Shown piece after piece: positions 44,818-53,617 of a stretch of DNA of 64,000 bases (the first letter of the stretch is position 1; the number at the start of each line of letters is the position of its first letter). The position numbers and the translations under genes are program-made. The stretch covers positions 186,001-250,000 of the forward strand of contig NZ_JACJSA010000011.1 in assembly GCF_014697545.1 (NCBI RefSeq). Direction: 5' to 3'. Under the pieces are notes generated by a model. The model was not told the origin of the DNA. It searched no databases and saw only the letters and a list, made by a program, of their open reading frames with translations. The stretch is from Oscillatoria sp. FACHB-1407 (lineage in GTDB: Bacteria > Cyanobacteriota > Cyanobacteriia > Elainellales > Elainellaceae).

Positions 44818-46014
44818 ATGTCTTCTCTCGTCACACCCGTCACTCCATCTCACTCTACAGCTGACCATTTTGCGATCGCTGATGAACTCGTGCAGGAATT
44901 TGCGGCTACAGCCGTACAGCGCGATCGCCAGGGAGGAACAGCCCAGGCAGAGCGCGATCGCATCCGCCAGAGCGGGTTGCTGAAGCTGATCATTCCTCAA
45001 CCGTATGGTGGTTGGGGTGAAACCTGGGAGACAGCCCTGCATATTACACGTCGCTTTGCCACGGTTGATAGTTCGATCGCCCACTTGTTTTCCTACCATC
45101 ATTTGGGAGTGGTTGCCCCGCATGTGTTTGGTAATCCAGAACAGGCACAGCGATATTACACGTTAACCGCTGAACGCAACTGGTTTTGGTGCAACGGGTT
45201 TAATCCGCTTGATCGACGAGTTGTGCTCACTCCGGATGGAGATGGCTTTCGTTTGAATGGAACGAAGAGTTTTTGTTCGGGTTCGGTTGACTCTGATTTG
45301 ATCCCCGTGAGTGCGGTGCAGGAAGGGTTCACGACATTCCGTATTGTGATTGTGCCGACGCAGCGTGAAGGCGTTCTGGTCCATGGGGATTGGGATAACA
45401 TGGGACAGCGACAGACCGATAGCGGTAGCATTAGTTTCTCGAATGTGCGAATTGAGGCAGACGAGATTTTGTCACCCATTCCAGAGGGAGAAGTCTTCAA
45501 AACATTTCGCTCTTGCCTAACGCAGGTCACATTCACCAATATCTATTTGGGCATTACTCAAGGTGCCTTTGAAGCCGCAAAACAGTACACTCAAACCCAG
45601 ACTCGTCCGTGGCTCACCTCAGGAGTGGAGTCTGCTACGCAAGATCCCTACATTTTGCTCCATTATGGAGAGATGGCGATCGCCCTGGAAGCCGCTACCC
45701 TCCTGGCGGATCGTGCCACTCAACTGGTGCAGACCGCTTGGGACAAAGGCTATGATTTAACACCAGAAGAACGGGGTGAGTGTGCGCTGGCGATCGCTAA
45801 AGCGAAAGCGTTTGTAACTAAAACGGGACTCGATATCACCAGCAAAATCTTTGAGGTGATGGGCACTCGCGCTACGGCTGCGAGTTACGGATTTGACCGC
45901 TACTGGCGCAATCTCCGCACATTTACGCTCCATGATCCAGTGGATTACAAGATTCGGGCAGTGGGTAACTGGGCACTCAATCATGAGTTGCCGAAGCCCG
46001 ATTTCTACTCCTGA
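44818..46014 (+). CDS. Acyl-CoA-dehydrogenase-fold flavin monooxygenase (SfnB/DszC-like)
   Basis: 398 residues with the acyl-CoA dehydrogenase three-domain layout: N-terminal helices (DELVQEFAATAVQRDRQG), LLKLIIPQPYGGWGETWE, a middle beta domain (GFRLNGTKSFCSGSVDSD) and C-terminal helices. The catalytic glutamate region is unlike true acyl-CoA dehydrogenases and resembles the sulfur-acquisition SfnB and desulfurising DszC enzymes. Its place after a sulfonate-transporter relic supports FMNH2-dependent organosulfur oxidation. The gene itself looks intact. Confidence 0.82.
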   Translation: MSSLVTPVTPSHSTADHFAIADELVQEFAATAVQRDRQGGTAQAERDRIRQSGLLKLIIPQPYGGWGETWETALHITRRFATVDSSIAHLFSYHHLGVVAPHVFGNPEQAQRYYTLTAERNWFWCNGFNPLDRRVVLTPDGDGFRLNGTKSFCSGSVDSDLIPVSAVQEGFTTFRIVIVPTQREGVLVHGDWDNMGQRQTDSGSISFSNVRIEADEILSPIPEGEVFKTFRSCLTQVTFTNIYLGITQGAFEAAKQYTQTQTRPWLTSGVESATQDPYILLHYGEMAIALEAATLLADRATQLVQTAWDKGYDLTPEERGECALAIAKAKAFVTKTGLDITSKIFEVMGTRATAASYGFDRYWRNLRTFTLHDPVDYKIRAVGNWALNHELPKPDFYS

Positions 46015-46017
46015 TCC

Positions 46018-46110
46018 ATGCCGACGATTACCCTTCGCGATATTCGCCTGTATGACGAGGTTCATGGGGCGGGCGAACCGCTCCTACTGATTCATGGGTT
46101 GGGGGACTAA
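46018..46110 (+). pseudogene. Alpha/beta-hydrolase gene reduced to its N-terminal stub
   Basis: A 30-residue frame (MPTITLRDIRLYDEVHGAGE, then PLLLIHGLGD) with the oxyanion-loop HG motif of alpha/beta hydrolases. It stops where repeat R4 begins at 46105. It starts three bases after the monooxygenase stop, so it was once the next gene of that operon. Confidence 0.7.
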
Positions 46111-46136
46111 GGGTGTTTTGTGGAACGCCCCTAGTC
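46105..46136. repeat. Short palindromic repeat R4, copy 2
   Basis: GACTAAGGGTGTT and AACGCCCCTAGTC form an imperfect inverted repeat. The stop codon of the hydrolase stub is inside it. Confidence 0.6.
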
Positions 46137-46157
46137 ATTGCTTTCTACTGGTCAGTT

Positions 46158-47111
46158 CTACGGCTCGGCAAGATGCAAAACGGCTTTCCCTAAGAAACGG
46201 CGATCGAGCAATTGTTGTGCCAGATCAGCAATTTGTGTCCAGGGAGCCTCTACAGAGATGTGGGGTTTGAGTTGCTCTGCGGCTACTAATCGCAGTAATC
46301 GCTGCAACCCAACCGATGCAGATTCACGCTTTAACTCATGGAACAGAATGAGACCATACAAACTCGCACCACTGCTCAATCCATAAAAGCGTTGAGCGTT
46401 AAATGTCACCTCATTGCCACCAGAGGTTCCAAACAACACAACCGTTCCATCAGATGCGATCGATCCCAACGCAGCACTGAGAGTTTTGCCACCCACCGAC
46501 TCAACAACCAGATCATAGGGAGCGTATCCGCTATCGAGTGGTAAGTCTTCTGCAACCACAGTGAACTGTGCGCCTGCTTCTTTGACCAGTGCCTGCTGAT
46601 CTGACTTACGAATGTGAGCGACTACCGTTGCCCCTGACAAGCGTGCCAGTTGAATCGCAAAGTTACCCACGCCCCCCGTTGCCCCTGTAATCAGGACAGA
46701 TTTACCGAGGAGCAAACCACCCTGTTTCAGCGCATGATAGGCGGTGAGTCCTGCCACAGGTAGGGTAGAGGCTTGAGCAAAGGAAACCTGATCTGGCAGA
46801 GGAGCGATCGCATGGGTAGGGACTGCCACCAACTCACTCCAGGCACCTGATGACACAAAGCCCACGACTCGTGTCCCTGATGGGGGACTAGAACCATCTG
46901 CTGCTGGAGTCTCTATCACTCCTGCTAAATCCCAACCGGGTTGCCACCCTGCTTGAGCCGTGAGCGATCGCCTCACTTCTCCACGATTGAGAGAGACGGC
47001 TACAACTCGAACCAGAGCTTCATTGGGGGCAGGAATGGGGGCATCGACGTCTCTAAGTACCCACCGTTCCGAAGCATTGGGTTCAACTACAACAGCCCGA
47101 ACTTTACCCAT
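46158..47111 (-). CDS. Zinc-type/quinone oxidoreductase-like MDR dehydrogenase
   Basis: 317 residues of the medium-chain dehydrogenase/reductase superfamily. Domain 1 has VRVVAVSLNRGEVRR and GWDLAGVIE. The NADPH-binding loop is SVLITGATGGVGNFAIQLAR. No zinc-ligand cysteine set is visible, so it is probably a quinone-oxidoreductase-type NADPH enzyme. It is transcribed against its neighbours and has no operon partners. Confidence 0.85.
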   Translation of the reverse strand: MGKVRAVVVEPNASERWVLRDVDAPIPAPNEALVRVVAVSLNRGEVRRSLTAQAGWQPGWDLAGVIETPAADGSSPPSGTRVVGFVSSGAWSELVAVPTHAIAPLPDQVSFAQASTLPVAGLTAYHALKQGGLLLGKSVLITGATGGVGNFAIQLARLSGATVVAHIRKSDQQALVKEAGAQFTVVAEDLPLDSGYAPYDLVVESVGGKTLSAALGSIASDGTVVLFGTSGGNEVTFNAQRFYGLSSGASLYGLILFHELKRESASVGLQRLLRLVAAEQLKPHISVEAPWTQIADLAQQLLDRRFLGKAVLHLAEP

Positions 47112-47209
47112 ACACTTTATCTCCGTTAATGAGGCTAAATCAAATATTAAACGCGCGACTTAAAAGCGGGTCACAACAGGTTTTGCAGAGCCAGTTTCAA
47201 AAAGGATGT

Positions 47210-47506
47210 TTAAGCTGTAACCAGACTACGAGTATAGGTTGCAGAATTTCCTTTAATCGCTTCACTGTGTTTGCCATCGATGCTGACGGACAGATTGCCA
47301 ACAAGGGTGACTCGTTGCACTCGACGGGGTTGCTTACCGTAATCGTCGATCGCATAGTGTTGGGTAGCGCGATCGCTCCTCCACCTCCGCTCCCCTACTT
47401 TCCTACTTCCCTCTTCTTCCCCCCTGCACGCTCCCATGCAACTCTTCTCAGGCAAAAAATCTACTGAAGAATCCGATCGCCCCCAACGCATCAACCCCAA
47501 CCGCAT
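47210..47506 (-). other. Unrecognised open frame, possible gene remnant
   Basis: 98 codons. The C-terminal half (RRVQRVTLVGNLSVSIDGKH, SEAIKGNSATYTRS) looks more protein-like than random sequence. The N-terminal half overlaps the DUF202 gene antisense. I recognise no family. It is the only notable content of 47112-47435. Confidence 0.25.
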
Positions 47507-47863
47507 TCGCGATCACCTCTCCATCAGCGCACCTACCTTGCCTGGATGCGAAGTGCGATCGCCTTGATGGGGTTTGGAGTACTGATTGTCCGTTTGCGAA
47601 TTTTGCGCCCACCGCTTGCCCCTCAGCCTCCTGTCAATGGTTGGAAACTGGGTCTGGCATTTGCGATCGTGGGCTTGCCCATGGTGCTGCTCTCGACTCA
47701 ACATTACTTTGGGGTGCGAAATGACATTAAGCAGGACACCTACGAACCGCCCGATCGCCGGGTTATCCTTTCCAGGATCACATTTTTAATATTGGGACTG
47801 GGAGTTGTCTATTACGTTTTTTCTGCTCCTTTAGACGCGCTCAACACCATCATCTTGGAATAG
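47436..47863 (+). pseudogene. DUF202-family (YidH) membrane protein gene with a frameshift
   Basis: The first frame from ATG 47436 reads MQLFSGKKSTEESDRPQRIN and NPNRIRDHLS. The family continuation QRTYLAWMRSAIALMGFGVL is in another frame starting about 47524. One base appears to be missing in the TCCATCAG stretch around 47519-47526. Three helices are present downstream, as expected for DUF202. Either the gene is broken or the assembly has an error here. Without correction only a 105-residue C-terminal frame (from 47546) can be made. Confidence 0.75.
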
Positions 47864-47933
47864 TCATTCGTCATTTGTTAATTGTCAATGGTTCATCTAG
47901 CCCATTGGCTACTGACTATTCACAATCGGCTAC

Positions 47934-48138
47934 TGACCACTGACCACTCACCATTGACTATTAACCATTGACCATTAACCACTCACCACTGACCATTAAC
48001 CATTAACCATTGACCATTGACCATTAACCATTAACCATTAACCATTAACCATTAACCATTAACCATTAACCATTAACCACTCACCATTGACCATTAACCA
48101 TTAACCATTAACCACTCACCATTAACCACTCACCATTG
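47934..48138. repeat. Heptanucleotide tandem repeat (STRR), long array
   Basis: About 200 bp of CCATTAA, CCATTGA and CCACTCA heptamers. These are the short tandemly repeated repetitive sequences known from cyanobacteria. It fills most of the gap between the DUF202 and TauE genes. Confidence 0.92.
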
Positions 48139-48221
48139 CAATTATTAAAGAGTGTTATTTCAGATACCAATTTTGTTTGCTGTTCCACACAATAAAGTGA
48201 TACACAGCCAGGAGTAAGTGT

Positions 48222-49055
48222 CTGAACGTCTTAGAATTTTCTTTATTAGTATGGGTTGGCTCGTTCCTGGCAGGGTTCCTCGGAGCGTTAACTGGCTTGG
48301 GCGGCGGGGTAGTCATTGTGCCATTGCTGACCTCAGTTTTTGGAGTGGATATCCGCTATGCGATCGGCGCATCCCTCGTTTCTGTCATTGCGACCTCTTG
48401 TGCGGCGGCATCCACTTATATTCGGCAGGGCTACGCCAACTTAAGACTGGGAATGTTTTTGGAAGTGGCAACCACGATCGGGGCTATTATTGGCGCATTG
48501 TTAGCAACCCTGATCTCGATCAAGCTATTGACGGTGGTGTTGTCGATCGTCCTTTTGTATTCTGCATACCTGGCGCAACAACCCCGCTGCGAGGAGGCAA
48601 CCGATGTTGTAGAGGAACCTCTAACTCAACAATTACAACTACACGGCACTTACCCTACACCGGATGGGTTAATGAGCTATCAGGCTTACTCAGTGCCATT
48701 GGGGTTTAGTTTGATGGCGATCGCAGGTGTATTGTCCGGCTTACTAGGAATTGGTTCTGGTGCGTTGAAGGTGCTGGCGATGGATCAGGTAATGCGGTTG
48801 CCATTTAAAGTATCAACCACTACGAGCAGTTTCACCATTGGCGTAACAGCTGCCGTCTCGGCAGGAGTCTATCTGGCACGGGGGTACATCGATCCCGGAT
48901 TGTCGATGCCCGTTATGTTGGGGGTGTTTCCGGGGGCTTTGCTGGGGGCAAAAGCGTTAATGGGCACAAAAGTGAGTGTCTTGCGAATTGTGTTTAGTGT
49001 CGTGCTGGTTGTGATGTCATTCAAGATGGTTTATAACGCTTTTGGGGGGGTGTAG
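48222..49055 (+). CDS. TauE/SafE-family permease with a probable CTG start
   Basis: 277 residues if translation begins at CTG 48222, which has AGGAG seven bases upstream and gives the family-typical NVLEFSLLVWVGSFLAGFLG. The first conventional start (TTG 48297) would remove a conserved helix. About seven helices with glycine-rich ALTGLGGGVVIVPLL and SGLLGIGSGALKVLAMD motifs. The family exports sulfite or other organic anions. The DUF1634 gene follows immediately, its usual partner. Confidence 0.85.
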   Translation: MNVLEFSLLVWVGSFLAGFLGALTGLGGGVVIVPLLTSVFGVDIRYAIGASLVSVIATSCAAASTYIRQGYANLRLGMFLEVATTIGAIIGALLATLISIKLLTVVLSIVLLYSAYLAQQPRCEEATDVVEEPLTQQLQLHGTYPTPDGLMSYQAYSVPLGFSLMAIAGVLSGLLGIGSGALKVLAMDQVMRLPFKVSTTTSSFTIGVTAAVSAGVYLARGYIDPGLSMPVMLGVFPGALLGAKALMGTKVSVLRIVFSVVLVVMSFKMVYNAFGGV

Positions 49056-49056
49056 G

Positions 49057-49581
49057 ATGTCGTCAGAGTCAGAATTTCAAAGCATAACAGCTCAAACCTT
49101 GTCGATCGCCCTTGAGCATCCCTCAGAGTTAGTAGTGGATCTGTCGGTTAGCTGTCAGGACTATCCCAAATATCGAGTTGATCAGCAATCCTTCGGAGCT
49201 TGGCAAAGCCAATCGTCTGACTATCGATTGGGGATGATCCTCAGTAATTTGCTGAAGTATGGCGTCTGGGTTGCCACAGCCACGGTTTTAATAGGTGGCA
49301 TTCTATATCTCGTCTGTCATGGCGCAGAACCAGCCAACTATCACATCTTTCAGGGTGAACCCGATATCTTTCGATCGCCTGCTGGAGTGATCGATGCCGT
49401 ATGTTCTGGCCGTCGCCGGGGCATCGTTCAATTAGGATTATTGTTCCTCATTGCAACTCCTGTGTTGCGTGTTTTAGTGTCTCTCATTTTCTTCATCAAG
49501 CAACGCGATAAGTACTACATCGTAATCACAGGATTAGTGATCAGTGGATTGCTCTACAGTTTGTTGGGGGCTTACTTCTAA
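49057..49581 (+). CDS. DUF1634-family membrane protein
   Basis: 174 residues from ATG 49057, two bases from the TauE stop; the longer frame from 49042 overlaps TauE. Three helices (YGVWVATATVLIGGILYLVC, GIVQLGLLFLIATPVLRVLV, YIVITGLVISGLLYSLLGAY) with the family FRSPAGVID stretch between. DUF1634 proteins are often linked to TauE permeases and are probably an accessory subunit. Its last 48 bp overlap the convergent PAP2 gene. Confidence 0.8.
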   Translation: MSSESEFQSITAQTLSIALEHPSELVVDLSVSCQDYPKYRVDQQSFGAWQSQSSDYRLGMILSNLLKYGVWVATATVLIGGILYLVCHGAEPANYHIFQGEPDIFRSPAGVIDAVCSGRRRGIVQLGLLFLIATPVLRVLVSLIFFIKQRDKYYIVITGLVISGLLYSLLGAYF

Positions 49582-50274
49582 AACAGGGTTGGGCGTTGAC
49601 TCTGTTGTAGCCACTAAATGCGGTTTCACCACAATACTCATGCCAATTGCCCAAGCGATCGCCAACATCCATCCAGCTAAGATGTCGCTGGGGTAATGTA
49701 CACCCAGGTACAGACGTGTCCAACCGATCGCAACTACATACACGGTGCCCAGCGGTAGTGCTAACCAGATCCAGCGGCTACCCCACGTCAAAAGAACGAA
49801 GGTTGCTGCAAACGCCATACTCGTCATGGCGTGACCACTGGGAAATGAAAAATCCTGCGGGGTTAAATACCCATCCCACAAGTGCGGGCGAACCCGATGC
49901 CAAAAGCCCTTTGCTGCTAGATTAATAGCCACGCATCCAACTAATGTTGTCAGCAAATAGATCAGCGATCGCCATCGTTTTTGTCGAAAAAAAGCAAACG
50001 CAATCGGGATGACGATGAGGGCAACCCGTTTCGCTGACCCAAGCGTTGTCAGTAACTCTGCTGTGCGATCGATAGTTGCAGTTGCCATGTCGTGGATCGC
50101 CATCATCAATGGCACTTCCCAAGTTAAACCACCCTCTAGTTTCCAGATCTGCAACGCTAGAATGGCAAACGCCTGAAGCGGAAGATACACGCCCAATGTT
50201 AATAAGAGAAGCGATCGCCAGTGGGTTTCAAACCAGGCTGTCAGGAATTTGGGGAACGGAGCAGAACGACTCAT
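49534..50274 (-). CDS. PAP2-family membrane phosphatase
   Basis: 246 residues from ATG 50274 (ATGA overlap with the TauE-like relic). The three phosphatase motifs are KGFWHRVRP, FPSGHAM and TRLYLGVHYPSD, with His and Asp of the third intact. About six membrane helices. It probably dephosphorylates undecaprenyl pyrophosphate, phosphatidate or a similar lipid phosphate at the outer face of the inner membrane. The 3' end overlaps the DUF1634 gene tail to tail. Confidence 0.88.
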   Translation of the reverse strand: MSRSAPFPKFLTAWFETHWRSLLLLTLGVYLPLQAFAILALQIWKLEGGLTWEVPLMMAIHDMATATIDRTAELLTTLGSAKRVALIVIPIAFAFFRQKRWRSLIYLLTTLVGCVAINLAAKGFWHRVRPHLWDGYLTPQDFSFPSGHAMTSMAFAATFVLLTWGSRWIWLALPLGTVYVVAIGWTRLYLGVHYPSDILAGWMLAIAWAIGMSIVVKPHLVATTESTPNPVLEVSPQQTVEQSTDH

Positions 50275-50741
50275 GCGAAATGGGCTAACTTCCAACTCAC
50301 CATTACTAGAATGACGTAAACTGCAAATCGCAGCACCCTCTGAGGAGCGATTTTACACAGTTTTGCGCCCAACAATACACCAGGAATTGAACCCAACCAG
50401 ATGGGAATGACTAACCCCCAATCAACCGTTCCCAGGGTTAAATGACTCAGTGAGGTGACACTTAAGAGCATGGCTGCCTGAGTTAGATCCGTGCCGACGC
50501 GTTTCTTCACATCTAATTGAAACAACGCAATCAACACCAGAGCAAACATTGAACCGGATGAAACACTGGTCATCCCAACAATGCATCCCAAAACGGCACT
50601 GATGGCGATCGCAATTCCTCGTCCGGTGAACGTGTCGAGATCTAACTTTGGGAGAGACGTCAACTGGAGGGAGGGAGCCACCATCATTAACAGGAGTTGC
50701 AGTAAAATAATCAGCGTGATGCATAGAATTGCAATGCCCAA
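50271..50741 (-). pseudogene. 5'-truncated TauE/SafE-family gene (C-terminal half)
   Basis: 156 codons from a TTG, covering only the second half of a TauE permease (AIAISAVLGCIVGMTSVSSG, VDWGLVIPIWLGSIPGVLLG). The N-terminal helices are missing. The reading frame runs upstream a little into the start of the oxygenase relic, which marks a junction around 50740-50775. It overlaps PAP2 by ATGA. Confidence 0.7.
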
Positions 50742-51669
50742 CAGCGGTAGCGCAGCAAATTGGGAAAGCCTGCCGAGAGAGTGGCTTTTTCTACATCACG
50801 GGGCATGGAATTGATGAAGGATTGCAACAGCAATTGGAGCAACTCAGCCGTGATTTTTTTGCTCAAGCTGTCGATAGCAAGTTGGCGATCGCCATGGAGC
50901 ACGGAGGCAGAGCATGGCGCGGCTATTTCCCAGTTGGGGGTGAGTTGACCTCCGGTAAACCTGATATCAAAGAGGGGATTTATTTTGGTGCAGAGCTAGA
51001 CGATAAGCATCCCCTTGTCCAGGCAGGGGTGCCGATGCACGGACAAAATCTGTTTCCAACAAACGATCCGGCTTGGCGTGAAACTGTGTTGCGCTATCTG
51101 GAGGCTATGATCACATCTTGATGGCGGGTATTGCGCTCAGCCTGGGGTTAGAAGCGAGCTACTTCCGCGATCGCTACACCAATGATCCCTTAATTTTGTT
51201 TCGCATCTTCAACTATCCTCCGACCCCACTTCAGCAGGAACCGACCTGGGGCGTGGGCGAACACACCGACTATGGACTGTTAACCATCTTGAAACAGGAT
51301 GAATCTGGTGGGTTGCAGGTCAAGTCAAAATCACGTTGGGTTGAGGCTCCCCCGATTGCCAATACTTTTGTCTGCAACATTGGCGATATGCTCGATCGCA
51401 TGACGGGTGGGTTGTATCGCTCGACTCCCCATCGTGTCAAAAATACTTCAGGGCGCGATCGCCTCTCTTTTCCTTTCTTTTTTGACCCTAATTTCAACGT
51501 TGAGGTGCAACCGATTGAATTGGTAGCTGCACTTGCGCCAGATGATCGGCACAAGCGATGGGATCAAGCCAGTGTCCATGAGTTTCAAGGAACCTATGGT
51601 GATTATGTGTTGAGTAAGGTGTCGAAAGTATTTCCTCAGTTGCGTCAATCTGTTTCTGGGCGTTGCTGA
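50729..51669 (+). pseudogene. Isopenicillin-N-synthase-like 2OG-Fe(II) oxygenase, truncated and frameshifted
   Basis: The first frame (50729-51121, TTG) lacks the usual first 15-20 residues and starts at VAQQIGKACRESGFFYITGH. It stops in LEAMITS at 51121. The family continues in another frame from 51118 ([19 protein letters not shown]), where a few codons seem deleted. Iron ligands are in GEHTDYGLL and STPHRV, and the 2OG arginine in RDRLSFPFF. Two independent lesions make a functional enzyme unlikely. Confidence 0.78.
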
Positions 51670-51981
51670 TTGAGGATATGAAATCGCGAGCAAGATGCTC
51701 GCACTCCCTTGTGATGATCCCGATAGGGTGAGCGTCTCGCTCACGTTGGGAATTTACGTATCATTTGTCATTTCAGCAACGCCTGTTTCTGAAGCTTTTT
51801 CAAGGGAATCTACAGCGCGATCGCTTTGAGTCGCACCTGATTTAACATCAATTCGGCTAAAGGGTCTGGCGAATGAAGCCTGCGGATTTGACAGCTCAAT
51901 TCTTATCCCGAACTGCGAATCGGGCTGAGTGGCATTTTGAATGAAGTAGTACAGTGGGAATATGGAGTTCAGATAGGATCA

Positions 51982-53451
51982 ATGGGCGATATTGTCATTG
52001 GGCTTGATTTAGGAACGGGGGGTGTGCGGGCGATCGCCGTTGATCTGCAAGGAACCCTAATCGCTCAAGCTGTCGAGAATTATCCCCTGTTAACGCCCAA
52101 ACCGGGATGGACTGAACAATCCCCTTCTGATTGGATAAACGCTAGTTTTAGTGCCCTGTCAACACTGGCTCAGCAGGTGAGTCGTGATCGGGTGATTGCG
52201 CTGGGGCTATCAGGACAAATGCACGGCATGGTGCCCCTGGATGCGGAGGGGCAGGTTATTCGTCCCGCTATCTTGTGGAATGATCAGCGGACGGGTAGTG
52301 CAGTAGCGGCGATCGAGGCGATCATTCCCCGTTCAGATTTGATTCAGCGCACGGGAAATCCTGCGATTACGGGGTTTCAACTGCCTAAATTAGTATGGCT
52401 TTCTCAGGAGGAACCGCAAGCCTTTGAACGGTTACGCCACGTCCTCCTACCGAAAGATTATTTGGGATACGTGTTGACGGGCGATCGCGCCACAGAGCCA
52501 TCGGATGCATCGGGCACAGGGTGTTTGAACCTTGCCAGTCGCCAGTGGGATGCCGATATTCTTCAAGGATTAAACTTGAGCGCAGAGTGGTTTCCGATGG
52601 TAATCGAATCAACCGCGATTGCTGGACGATTAAAACCTGAGATTGCTGAGCGGTTGGGGCTTCTGGCAGGGTTGCCCGTGATTGCAGGTGGGGGTGACAA
52701 TGCAGCGGCGGCGATTGGCTTGGGAATCTCCTCTAATAACTTGAATCAGGGGAGTTTGAGCATTGGCACATCGGGGGTGATTTTTGTACCGTGCGATCGC
52801 CCCATACCCGATCCACAGGGGCGAGTGCATCTGTTTTGTCATGCCGATGGTGGCTACCATCTTTTGGGTGTAACACTAGCCGCTGGTGGAGCATTGCGCT
52901 GGTATCGCGATACTTTAGCAACCGGGATAGCGTTTGAGGACTTGATGCTGTTGGCGGAGCAGTCTCCTGCGGGGGCACATGGGGTTCTGTTTTTGCCACA
53001 TCTTGCCGGAGAACGTAGCCCCTATCTCGACCCAGATGCTCGTGGAGCTTGGGTTAACCTGTCTCTTGCCCATACACAGGCAGATATGGTGCGGGCGGTG
53101 CTAGAAGGGGTGGCGTTTGGGCTGCGGGAGGCGTTAGATGTAGTTAACGGGATTGCTCCAGTTCAACAACTCACGGCGACAGGTGGTGGGGCGCGATCGC
53201 CTCTCTGGTTGCAAATTCTCTCCGATGTGTTGCAGACCAAATTAGTCGCACCGAAAGCAGAAGAAGGAGCCGCATACGGAGCCGCCATTCTAGCTATGGT
53301 TGGGGTAGGCGCATATCCTGATCTAAATAGCGCATTTGCCATCTTGCCCCAATCGAATCAGATTGTAGAGCCGCAACCAAATTCTACGTATGAAGCTGCG
53401 CTGCTACGGCATAAGTTGCTCTACGAAGCTCTCAAAACCGTTCGTTGTTAA
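51982..53451 (+). CDS. xylB: Xylulokinase (FGGY family)
   Basis: 489 residues from ATG 51982 (AGGA upstream; the frame is open to TTG 51937). The ATP and sugar motifs are [40 protein letters not shown] and [19 protein letters not shown]. Phosphorylates D-xylulose to xylulose-5-phosphate, feeding the pentose-phosphate pathway. It lies upstream of the SorC regulator and polyol importer, as in the mtl clusters of Pseudomonas where a xylulokinase accompanies a polyol dehydrogenase. The gap 51670-51981 contains a GCGAGCAAGATGCTCGC palindrome but no gene I can name. Confidence 0.88.
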   Translation: MGDIVIGLDLGTGGVRAIAVDLQGTLIAQAVENYPLLTPKPGWTEQSPSDWINASFSALSTLAQQVSRDRVIALGLSGQMHGMVPLDAEGQVIRPAILWNDQRTGSAVAAIEAIIPRSDLIQRTGNPAITGFQLPKLVWLSQEEPQAFERLRHVLLPKDYLGYVLTGDRATEPSDASGTGCLNLASRQWDADILQGLNLSAEWFPMVIESTAIAGRLKPEIAERLGLLAGLPVIAGGGDNAAAAIGLGISSNNLNQGSLSIGTSGVIFVPCDRPIPDPQGRVHLFCHADGGYHLLGVTLAAGGALRWYRDTLATGIAFEDLMLLAEQSPAGAHGVLFLPHLAGERSPYLDPDARGAWVNLSLAHTQADMVRAVLEGVAFGLREALDVVNGIAPVQQLTATGGGARSPLWLQILSDVLQTKLVAPKAEEGAAYGAAILAMVGVGAYPDLNSAFAILPQSNQIVEPQPNSTYEAALLRHKLLYEALKTVRC

Positions 53452-53485
53452 TATTGGTAGAGATTGGAAATGCCAAGTCTAGACT

Positions 53486-53527
53486 GCATTCGCGGCTATC
53501 AAAGCGAAGTCCACCAACGCGGACTCC
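53486..53527. repeat. Dispersed repeat R5, copy 2
   Basis: GCATTCGCGGCTATCAAAGC, then AACGCGGACT, similar to the reverse complement of 44732-44780. It lies in the short gap after xylulokinase. Confidence 0.5.
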
Positions 53528-53617
53528 GGAAAATGCAGGATTTGACGAACTGATACAGGTCGATTTTGCTCCTATAGCGGTGATTTTAACTGCTAAAATC
53601 CTGATCCCAAATTCACG

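Noticed and set aside
47934-48138. Heptamer array as CRISPR or protein-coding repeat
   Set aside because: Seven-base units without spacers and with stops in all frames; it is an STRR array.
48218-48709. 163-codon plus frame in the TauE region
   Set aside because: An out-of-frame reading; the TauE frame shows family motifs throughout.
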